DNA from: Candidatus Parcubacteria bacterium
Lineage (GTDB): Bacteria > Patescibacteriota > Patescibacteriia > UBA1558 > GWA2-36-10
DNA length: 5,725 nt
Reading direction: 5' to 3'
Assembly (NCBI GenBank): GCA_030632225.1
Contig: DAOVVF010000038.1
Span: 1-5,725 of the forward strand
Shown here: positions 1-5,725 of the stretch, piece by piece
Position numbering within the stretch: the first letter of the stretch is position 1
Layout of the letters: each line of letters begins with the position of its first letter
Translations under genes and position numbers: made by a program
Notes under the pieces: model-generated
Database searches by the model: none
Seen by the model: only the letters and a program-made list of their open reading frames with translations
Told to the model about the DNA's origin: nothing

Positions 1-4
1 CTAT

Positions 5-10
5 ATTATA
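5..10 (-). promoter_or_regulatory. Possible leftward extended -10 element
   Basis: Read on the minus strand this is TATAAT preceded by TGC, which fits the extended -10 pattern TGnTATAAT. No good -35 hexamer is visible 16-18 nt upstream. Any transcript would leave the window at once, so the target gene cannot be seen. A chance match in AT-rich DNA is a real alternative. Confidence 0.25.
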
Positions 11-36
11 GCAAAAAAAGAACTTAACTACTAGAT

Positions 37-63
37 TTGACAAAACAGACCAATTAATATAAT
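37..63 (+). promoter_or_regulatory. Predicted sigma70-type promoter of the 77-residue orphan gene
   Basis: A perfect TTGACA (37-42) is followed by a perfect TATAAT (58-63). The spacer is 15 nt, shorter than the usual 16-18, so strength is uncertain. Transcription would start near 70, giving a leader of about 28 nt that contains the Shine-Dalgarno site. The -35 context TTGACAAAA is the same as in the two promoters between groES and the ribbon-helix-helix gene. Confidence 0.6.
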
Positions 64-85
64 CTGGATTAGTTCTTTTACTAAA

Positions 86-91
86 AGGAGG
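86..91 (+). promoter_or_regulatory. Strong Shine-Dalgarno site of the 77-residue gene
   Basis: AGGAGG ends 6 nt before the ATG at 98, a full match to the anti-SD core at near-ideal spacing. It fixes the start codon. The minus-strand genes of this window lack any such site. Confidence 0.85.
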
Positions 92-97
92 CTATAA

Positions 98-331
98 ATG
101 GATCAATTAAGTAAGAAAGATCTTAAACCAGGTATGGCTGTTGTAAACATTATTTCTGATACAATTGGTACAGTCAGGGCAGATCCTAATGATCCCCAAA
201 AAATCATGGCTGCTCCTAAAAGATTTGTAGCTGTTAGCTACAATAACAGTACTCTGGTTGGTTATTATCACATTGACAAAGATCGCCATACTCTATGGCG
301 ACTGAAAAACATTCGCCCTTACAATCCTTGA
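98..331 (+). CDS. Small orphan protein of unknown function (77 aa)
   Basis: I do not recognise this protein. It is real by its signals: promoter, AGGAGG six bases before the ATG, a TGA stop and an intrinsic terminator directly downstream, so it is a single-gene unit. It has no signal peptide, membrane segment or cysteine and is probably cytoplasmic. Residues 9-28 read LKPGMAVVNIISDTIGTVRA, a pattern of short beta strands around Gly like the opening of SH3-like or PRC-type small barrels. Later stretches FVAVSYNN, TLVGYYHI and TLWRLKNIRPY also alternate like strands, and the C-terminal third is rich in Tyr, Trp, Arg and Lys. A compact beta barrel, possibly binding nucleic acid or protein, is an inference from pattern only. 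Its Arg codons include CGC and CGA, as in the other small plus-strand gene, but the sample is too small to argue for transfer. Confidence 0.8.
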   Translation: MDQLSKKDLKPGMAVVNIISDTIGTVRADPNDPQKIMAAPKRFVAVSYNNSTLVGYYHIDKDRHTLWRLKNIRPYNP

Positions 332-338
332 TCAAAAC

Positions 339-368
339 AAAAACCCCTGAAAGTAATCAGGGGTTTTT
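339..368. terminator. Bidirectional intrinsic terminator between convergent genes
   Basis: Arms AAAAACCCCTGA (339-350) and TCAGGGGTTTTT (357-368) pair perfectly over 12 bp with a 6-nt loop. The A/T ends supply a U tract in both directions. It therefore serves both the 77-residue gene ending at 331 and the secreted-protein gene ending at 380 on the other strand. Confidence 0.9.
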
Positions 369-379
369 ATATTAATAGA

Positions 380-1867
380 TTATTCTGGTATTCCAGATAA
401 ATCTTCATTAGTTATACCTAGACTTAAAAATCTCATAATCTGGTAAGCAGCTGGTCCATCTGGCATATAGTATCTCTTACCATCATCAGGGTTAAGATAC
501 CAAGCTTCTCCACGGCCTTCTACTTGTAATAATATCTGTCCCCTTAACCTGTTTATTAAGCTATTGTTATATTGTAATTTATTCTTACCCAAAGGACTAT
601 GGTCACTTTTTACTTCTTCACCGTCCTTAAAACCATCGTCATCAGAATCATCATCATTAGGATCTGTGCCCAAACCCTCCTCTAACTTATCACACAAACC
701 ATCGTCATCAGAATCTGCACACTCAAACCTGTTTTCAAAACCAACTGGAATTTGTAATAGGTCAGCGTTGGTAATGCCTAAACTTAGATTTCTCATCATA
801 CCGTAAGCTGCAGCACCATCCTTCATATACATTCTTTTGCCATTATCTGGTCTGACATACCAGGCTTCTCCATGGTCTTCAACTTGTAGAAGAATTTTTC
901 CTTTTAATCTGTTAACTAATCCTCGATTAACCTTTATTTGTGGTGTAGATGTGGCAACACTTTCACAAGCACCTTCTGTATCACCATGTGCTAAATGAGC
1001 AGCTAAAGCTGCTTCAGCAATTGATAAAGTATGAGAAGAACCATTACCAGTAACATGGCAGACTAAAACTTTCTCCATGGCCTCATCATCGTCATCTTCA
1101 TCTTCTTCCTCATCATCCGCATCTACTATTGTGAAAGTGGTAGTTGCAGTATTGTTGTCCTCGTTTGATTCTTCATATTGATTATCAAAATCAATAGTGG
1201 ATGTAGCTGCATAGATTCCTGCGTCTAAAGAAAACCTATCCATACAAGATATAAGTCCTGGCGGAAATTCAGTACTTAATTGTGCTTCGCAAACATGGTC
1301 TGCTACTTCAACTTTTAATTTTACACCATGAAAAAAGCTTGATGATTGTTCTGCTCCAATATTATCTATATCAACATCAAAAGATAATGTCATGCCAGAA
1401 AATAATGGTGGGCCTTCTGTTGGTAAACCAAAACCAACGAATTGACTTACTGCAAAATTTTCTATGATTAAATCATATGTAGCCGGCAGAATAGTAAAAT
1501 AATCATCACTTTCATCAATTGATGATCCTACACCTATTAAATACCCCGTTAGTTTTACTTTGTACTCTCCATCTAAATTTAATGTTGTTGGTACAGTATA
1601 ACTATAGCTTCCTTGGGTTTCCGCCGAATCTATTGTTATATTATCAATAACTGTTACTATTCCACCTGAACTAACAAGATCCAGATAAACACTATCTACA
1701 TTTTCTTGATTCCAAGTAATTTCATAGGTTTCACCTGCTTGCCATTCTTCACCTCCATTAGGATAAGTAACCTCTATAGAGGGCGTTAGAGCTTCTTCAG
1801 CTTGTCCTACTTGTATAAAGGGTGCTACTAGTGCAAATACTAGAGCAAAAATAAATAACTTCTTCAT
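380..1867 (-). CDS. Secreted multidomain surface protein with CARDB-like, CHV/HLAHGD, calcium-type and two GEAWY modules (495 aa)
   Basis: An exported, probably cell-surface or released protein of unknown specific function. Residues 1-23 are a Sec signal peptide (MKK, hydrophobic core, likely cut after VGQA). Residues about 30-127 form a Kre9/Knh1-like beta domain opening with YPNGGEEW and YEITW. Residues about 130-248 look like CARDB, ending in the typical EESNEDNNT. An Asp/Glu tract (249-262) leads to a Cys/His module (C270-H271, H279, H291, H294, C301). Two 59-residue modules at 317-375 and 437-495 are identical at 41 of 59 positions. Between them, 385-421 has DSDDDG repeats like thrombospondin type 3 or bacterial calcium-binding linkers. 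There is no C-terminal membrane anchor or sorting motif, so retention on the cell is unproven. The ATG is favoured because it opens the signal peptide; there is no SD site, and an extended -10 lies about 30 nt upstream. Adhesion or glycan binding is plausible but not shown. Confidence 0.93.
   Translation of the reverse strand: MKKLFIFALVFALVAPFIQVGQAEEALTPSIEVTYPNGGEEWQAGETYEITWNQENVDSVYLDLVSSGGIVTVIDNITIDSAETQGSYSYTVPTTLNLDGEYKVKLTGYLIGVGSSIDESDDYFTILPATYDLIIENFAVSQFVGFGLPTEGPPLFSGMTLSFDVDIDNIGAEQSSSFFHGVKLKVEVADHVCEAQLSTEFPPGLISCMDRFSLDAGIYAATSTIDFDNQYEESNEDNNTATTTFTIVDADDEEEDEDDDDEAMEKVLVCHVTGNGSSHTLSIAEAALAAHLAHGDTEGACESVATSTPQIKVNRGLVNRLKGKILLQVEDHGEAWYVRPDNGKRMYMKDGAAAYGMMRNLSLGITNADLLQIPVGFENRFECADSDDDGLCDKLEEGLGTDPNDDDSDDDGFKDGEEVKSDHSPLGKNKLQYNNSLINRLRGQILLQVEGRGEAWYLNPDDGKRYYMPDGPAAYQIMRFLSLGITNEDLSGIPE
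383..559 (-). repeat. GEAWY module, copy 2 (protein residues 437-495)
   Basis: This codes the C-terminal copy of a 59-residue module. Its conserved core is R(L)xGxILLQVE, GEAWY, P-D-x-GKR-x-YM, DG-x-AAY, MR-x-LSLGITN and DL-x-x-IP. It matches copy 1 (743-919) at 41 of 59 residues. It ends exactly at the stop codon, so the module forms the protein's C terminus. Confidence 0.9.
605..715 (-). repeat. Calcium-type DxDxDG linker with a 20-bp DNA direct repeat
   Basis: The segment codes residues 385-421, with DSDDDG at 385-390 and again at 408-412, resembling thrombospondin type 3 or EF-hand-like loops. At DNA level a 20-bp sequence occurs identically at 630-649 and 696-715. The copies are 66 bp apart, a whole number of codons, so unequal recombination between them would delete or add 22 residues in frame. 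Confidence 0.8.
743..919 (-). repeat. GEAWY module, copy 1 (protein residues 317-375)
   Basis: First copy of the 59-residue module, sitting between the Cys/His module and the calcium-type segment. All differences from copy 2 are substitutions with no insertion or deletion, which suggests a compact fold. I recall similar modules in many Patescibacteria secreted proteins but cannot attach a named family. Confidence 0.9.
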
Positions 1868-1896
1868 AATATATCTATTAATTATTAAGTATATAC

Positions 1897-1906
1897 ATTA
1901 TACCAC
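1897..1906 (-). promoter_or_regulatory. Extended -10 promoter of the secreted-protein gene
   Basis: On the minus strand the sequence reads GTGGTATAAT: a perfect TATAAT (1897-1902) with the TGn extension. The -35 position falls inside the groESL terminator palindrome and holds no TTGACA-like hexamer, so the extended -10 would have to carry recognition. The start point would be near 1890, leaving a leader of about 22 nt with no SD site. Confidence 0.6.
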
Positions 1907-1932
1907 AAAAACACCCCTAGGGGTGTTTTTGT
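1905..1932. terminator. groESL terminator, 28-bp perfect palindrome
   Basis: Each half is 14 bp, with centre CCCCTAGGGG and A/T flanks that give a U-rich tail. It begins 18 nt past the groEL stop codon and ends the groESL transcript. Its far end overlaps the TG of the next gene's extended -10 promoter. Confidence 0.88.
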
Positions 1933-1950
1933 TATTTTTTAATATATTTT

Positions 1951-3606
<1,656 letters not shown>

Positions 3607-3610
3607 TTAA

Positions 3611-3886
3611 TTATTCTACTATTGCTAGTAAATCATCGTGATTTAAAATCTTGTAGTCCTGATCTTCAATCTTTATTTCAGAACCACCATATTCAGAATA
3701 GACTACTTTCTGACCTACTTTTAAGTTTAATTTAGATACTTTTTCTCCAGAGCCAATAGCTATTATTTCACCTTCCATTCTAGACTCTTTATTAACAGTT
3801 TCAGGCAATATAATGCCGGCCTTAGTAGTTTCTTCCTTAGGCATTGGTTTTACTATTACTCTGTTTCCTAAAGGTTTTAAATTCAT
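3611..3886 (-). CDS. groES: Co-chaperonin GroES, 10 kDa subunit (91 aa)
   Basis: Heptameric lid that caps the GroEL chamber during the ATP cycle in the cytoplasm. The N terminus MNLKPLGNRVIVKP is the family opening. The mobile loop runs through about residues 17-34 and contains the GroEL-contacting hydrophobic triplet I25-I26-L27 in KAGIILPE. Later stretches EGEIIAIGSG, VGQKVVYSEYGG and the final LNHDDLLAIVE are also typical. At 91 residues it is slightly shorter than E. coli GroES (97) and complete. It is the first gene of the groES-groEL operon, expressed from the CIRCE-controlled promoter. The ATG has no SD site; an A/T motif TTAATAATTAA ends 10 nt before it. Confidence 0.98.
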   Translation of the reverse strand: MNLKPLGNRVIVKPMPKEETTKAGIILPETVNKESRMEGEIIAIGSGEKVSKLNLKVGQKVVYSEYGGSEIKIEDQDYKILNHDDLLAIVE

Positions 3887-3913
3887 ATTAATATACTTAA
3901 TTATTAATTAAAA

Positions 3914-3940
3914 TTAGCACTCCGTATTATAGAGTGCTAA
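3914..3940. promoter_or_regulatory. CIRCE operator (HrcA binding site)
   Basis: Arms TTAGCACTC (3914-3922) and GAGTGCTAA (3932-3940) are separated by 9 nt, an exact match to the CIRCE consensus. It covers the -10 box and part of the spacer of the groES promoter, so bound HrcA would block RNA polymerase. The element implies that hrcA exists elsewhere in this genome; it is not in this window. Confidence 0.97.
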
Positions 3941-3954
3941 TTATATTTTGTCAA
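3926..3954 (-). promoter_or_regulatory. groESL promoter
   Basis: On the minus strand TTGACA (3949-3954) and TATAAT (3926-3931) are both perfect, with an ideal 17-nt spacer. The -10 lies in the centre of CIRCE. Transcription should start near 3919, giving a leader of about 33 nt. A fully consensus promoter under a repressor fits strong, derepressible heat-shock expression. Confidence 0.93.
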
Positions 3955-3986
3955 TAGTCTATTTTTAACCATACTATTGACAAAAT
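3945..3986. repeat. 14-bp perfect inverted repeat spanning the two divergent -35 boxes
   Basis: ATTTTGTCAATAGT (3945-3958) and ACTATTGACAAAAT (3973-3986) are exact reverse complements separated by 14 nt. Each arm contains the TTGACA of one of the two divergent promoters plus 8 further matching bases. It may be an operator or only two similar promoter upstream regions. Confidence 0.85.
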
Positions 3987-4005
3987 CAATATAATTTGAT
4001 ATATT
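3977..4005 (+). promoter_or_regulatory. Promoter of the ribbon-helix-helix gene
   Basis: TTGACA (3977-3982) and TATATT (4000-4005) are 17 nt apart, and the -10 carries a TGn extension (3997-3999). Transcription should start near 4012. That places an upstream in-frame TTG at 4009 outside the mRNA and supports the ATG at 4075 as the real start. The leader is about 63 nt. Confidence 0.8.
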
Positions 4006-4061
4006 ACTTTGTTAATATTTAAGATCTTTCAATTTAAAAAATATTCTGAAATCATTTTTAC

Positions 4062-4066
4062 GGAGG
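4062..4066 (+). promoter_or_regulatory. Shine-Dalgarno site deciding the start of the ribbon-helix-helix gene
   Basis: GGAGG ends 8 nt before ATG 4075. It selects this ATG over the in-frame TTG at 4009, which would add 22 residues upstream of the recognisable domain. Confidence 0.88.
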
Positions 4067-4074
4067 TTAATCGA

Positions 4075-4302
4075 ATGAAAAAGGGTAAAAAAAAGAAAAC
4101 AATCCGCATAACAGTAGATCTAACGCCTGATCTTCACCAACGAGCAGATCGACTATCCGAAACCATTGGCAAAACAAAAGCTGAAATCTTTCGAGAAGGT
4201 TTAAAGCTTATCGAACACATGCTTGAATGCAAAACAAACGGAGAAAAGATTATTATCGTAACAAAAGATGGGCAAGAAAAAGAATTGGTTATTATACAAT
4301 AA
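4075..4302 (+). CDS. Ribbon-helix-helix (Arc/MetJ/CopG-type) DNA-binding protein (75 aa)
   Basis: A likely dimeric transcription regulator or antitoxin-like protein. After a Lys-rich start (MKKGKKKK), residues 9-16 (TIRITVDL) form the DNA-contacting beta strand. They are followed by TPDLHQRADRLSETIG (helix A), the turn, and KAEIFREGLKLIEHML (helix B), the RHH pattern. The C terminus KIIIVTKDGQEKELVII looks like a beta hairpin and could be an oligomerisation or ligand part. No toxin gene follows: a terminator comes directly after and the next gene is convergent, so a toxin-antitoxin pair is not supported here. It is transcribed divergently from groES and shares 188 bp of intergenic DNA with it. 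Autoregulation is common for RHH proteins but is an inference here. Its Arg codons are all CGN, unlike the AGA seen in the neighbours, but the count is small. Confidence 0.88.
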   Translation: MKKGKKKKTIRITVDLTPDLHQRADRLSETIGKTKAEIFREGLKLIEHMLECKTNGEKIIIVTKDGQEKELVIIQ

Positions 4303-4314
4303 CTCAATCCGTAA

Positions 4315-4345
4315 AAAAGACGACTTTTTAATAAAGTCGTCTTTT
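4315..4345. terminator. Bidirectional terminator between the RHH gene and the ligase-like gene
   Basis: Arms AAAAGACGACTTT (4315-4327) and AAAGTCGTCTTTT (4333-4345) form a 13-bp perfect stem with a 5-nt loop (TTAAT). On the minus strand the hairpin is followed by a run of T. It lies 12 nt after the RHH stop codon and 26 nt past the stop of the convergent membrane-protein gene, so it can end both transcripts. Confidence 0.88.
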
Positions 4346-4371
4346 ACTTTTAAAATAAAATTAATTAAAAG

Positions 4372-5676
4372 CTAAGTCTTCAGCTTCGTCTTATACAAAT
4401 TAACTAGGCCGAAAGCTACTAACAGCCAGCCTGTCCAAGTAGTCCATAGATAATGGTCAAACAAGCCAATCACTATTAGTCCCAATAGCAAACTAGTAGC
4501 CATTATATCCACCTTATCTGCTTCTTTAATAACCAACCGAACTATATTCAATAATATCAAAGCACCAATCAAGCCTACTTCTGCTAAAGCTAACATAAAG
4601 ACATTGTGAATAGGCTGAACAGTATAGATAGGTTGAGCTTGATTCTGTTGATAGGCTACTTGTGTATTCATGCCCATACCTTGTCCAAATAATACTTGTT
4701 TCCAATCCCCCATATAGAATTGCTGATATGTCTGAGCTCTTTGTTGTATAGACTGTTGTTCTAATCTACCATCTATATTTAAACGAGCTGTCCAAGCTCC
4801 AGGAAACCATAGATTAAAAGCTAGCATAGCTAATATAAAGACAGCTACATATTTAACAATCACATTAACTACTATCCAATCTCTCTTAAAAATATTAATC
4901 AAGAAAACACTAAGAAGACCAGCGGCTAGACCTAAGACAGCACTACGAGAGAATGTAGCTAACAAACCAACTGTACAGATAGATAAGCTGAAGATTACAA
5001 ACAACAACTCCCAAACATGCTTTTTAAGAAACTTTTTTGACCAATGATCTTCCTTAGCCTGACGATATAAATGAAGCCAAAGATATATACCAATAAAGAT
5101 AGCTACAAATAAAAAACCTCCTAGAATATTAGGATGAGGTAAAGCACCATAAGCTCTTAGAATTCTTAAATCAGCAAACTCTACAACAGCTGTACCTAAA
5201 GTACCAGGCAGATGTTCAGCTAAGCCTAACCATTTATTAGCACCAATCCCCTGTCCTAAGGCTTGTTGAATAGCTAGTACTGCCTGAATCAAACCACTTA
5301 ATAAAAATAATCTTAGAATAAAAAACTTAGGAATAAATCTAGCTAGATGAGCAAAGAGAATTGCCAGATAAATAACTAGGAGATAGAAGAAAGAAACTAT
5401 TGGAATAGGAGAAAGAAAACCTATTATTATAGAATAGGCAAAAACAAAATAAAGAAACTTATGTTTAGAAAAATGAAGTTCCTTCCTGTTGTTAAAAATA
5501 AAGAATATAACAGCTAAAGCTAGCAGAATCATACTGCCATATAACCCTAAGCGTCCATATTCCCATAGTCTACCCTGTTCGCTCCAAGCAAAGAAGATCC
5601 AACGGGTCTGCCAAGGAATAGACAGAATAAATAAACCAAAGATAATTTTAAACAAGGTGTTTGCTGTTTTTTTCAT
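4372..5676 (-). CDS. O-antigen ligase / Wzy-type polymerase family membrane protein (434 aa)
   Basis: Polytopic inner-membrane protein of the O-antigen ligase family (Wzy_C / WaaL-like), expected to transfer or polymerise lipid-linked glycans on the outer face of the membrane. About 11-12 hydrophobic segments are visible, for example near 8-21, 44-62, 73-93, 118-136, 181-201, 221-240, 244-264, 269-291, 358-382, 390-407 and 410-427. Family marks in order are YGALPHPNILGGFL (176-189), TFSRSA (241-246), the long external loop (about 292-355) with GQGMGMN, and PIHNVFMLALAEVGLIG (355-371), whose H357-N358 matches the essential His region. Length is normal. Whether it is a ligase (LPS-like or protein O-glycosylation) or a chain polymerase cannot be told from sequence; no other glycan gene is in view. 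Start ATG 5676 has no SD site and its promoter is unclear. The stop is TAG, unlike the TAA of the other minus-strand genes. Confidence 0.88.
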   Translation of the reverse strand: MKKTANTLFKIIFGLFILSIPWQTRWIFFAWSEQGRLWEYGRLGLYGSMILLALAVIFFIFNNRKELHFSKHKFLYFVFAYSIIIGFLSPIPIVSFFYLLVIYLAILFAHLARFIPKFFILRLFLLSGLIQAVLAIQQALGQGIGANKWLGLAEHLPGTLGTAVVEFADLRILRAYGALPHPNILGGFLFVAIFIGIYLWLHLYRQAKEDHWSKKFLKKHVWELLFVIFSLSICTVGLLATFSRSAVLGLAAGLLSVFLINIFKRDWIVVNVIVKYVAVFILAMLAFNLWFPGAWTARLNIDGRLEQQSIQQRAQTYQQFYMGDWKQVLFGQGMGMNTQVAYQQNQAQPIYTVQPIHNVFMLALAEVGLIGALILLNIVRLVIKEADKVDIMATSLLLGLIVIGLFDHYLWTTWTGWLLVAFGLVNLYKTKLKT

Positions 5677-5725
5677 ATTTATGTAATAGTTTATAAATTA
5701 TTTCTTTCCATTTTTTAGAAAAAAA

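Noticed and set aside
107..289. Minus-strand open frame inside the 77-residue gene
   Set aside because: The plus-strand gene has promoter, SD and terminator, while this antisense frame has none.
564..806. Ser-rich plus-strand open frame opposite the secreted-protein gene
   Set aside because: The Ser-Ser-Ser runs are the antisense reading of the Asp-rich DxDxDG repeats. There are no initiation signals. The frame at 1282-1467 is likewise a shadow.
380..1867. C-terminal anchor (LPXTG, PEP-CTERM or transmembrane) in the secreted protein
   Set aside because: The protein ends directly with the second GEAWY module (SGIPE). No hydrophobic tail or sorting motif is present.
3990..3995. Perfect TATAAT on the plus strand as -10 of the RHH promoter
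   Set aside because: It is only 7 nt from the TTGACA at 3977-3982. TATATT at 4000-4005 gives a 17-nt spacer and a TGn extension. It could still act as a secondary site.
4009..4074. In-frame TTG at 4009 giving a 97-residue version of the RHH protein
   Set aside because: The TTG lies at or before the predicted transcription start (about 4012), has no SD site, and the added 22 residues precede the domain. ATG 4075 has GGAGG 8 nt upstream.
4075..4302. Toxin-antitoxin module based on the RHH protein
   Set aside because: No partner gene overlaps or follows; a strong terminator comes 12 nt after the stop codon and the next gene is convergent and unrelated.
5690..5718. Promoter for the O-antigen-ligase-like gene
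   Set aside because: A minus-strand TATAAA at 5690-5695 has no convincing -35 within reach, and the window ends at 5725, so I do not call it.

Overview
The window is AT-rich and looks like a chromosomal segment of a Candidate Phyla Radiation (Patescibacteria, probably Parcubacteria-type) bacterium. That placement is an inference. It rests on the secreted protein at 380-1867, which combines a YPNGGE...W...ITW domain, a CARDB-like domain, a DxDxDG calcium-type segment and two 'ILLQVE..GEAWY..P..GKR.YM' modules, an architecture I associate with these genomes. The low-GC gene set of groES-groEL plus an O-antigen-ligase-like membrane protein is compatible with it. The standard genetic code fits: TGA ends the first gene, and no in-frame TGA is needed elsewhere.

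Layout, left to right. Bases 1-97 hold a promoter and a strong Shine-Dalgarno (SD) site for a 77-residue orphan protein (98-331, +). A bidirectional terminator (339-368) separates it from the convergent gene for a 495-residue secreted multidomain protein (380-1867, -). Upstream of that gene, an extended -10 promoter lies against a 28-bp perfect palindrome that is the terminator of the groESL operon. groEL (1951-3594, -) and groES (3611-3886, -) form a two-gene operon behind a consensus sigma70-type promoter overlapped by a perfect CIRCE operator (3914-3940), so HrcA heat-shock repression is expected. Facing away from groES is a short ribbon-helix-helix (RHH) DNA-binding protein (4075-4302, +) with its own promoter, SD site and terminator. 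The last gene, convergent with it, encodes a polytopic O-antigen-ligase/Wzy-type protein (4372-5676, -).

Functionally the window mixes housekeeping protein folding (GroES/GroEL), cell-surface functions (secreted modular protein, surface polysaccharide polymerase or ligase) and two small, independently transcribed plus-strand genes, one a probable regulator. The main unexplained signals are in the non-coding DNA. The two small plus-strand genes have textbook SD sites, whereas the four minus-strand genes have none. Two of those (groES and the secreted protein) share an 11-nt A/T-only motif exactly 10 nt before the ATG, and groEL has a shorter version. The divergent groES/RHH promoters carry a perfect 14-bp inverted repeat centred on their two -35 boxes. 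The RHH mRNA has a 3' UTR segment complementary to its own SD region. I saw no rRNA, tRNA, CRISPR array or insertion sequence. No gap between genes exceeds 300 bases.
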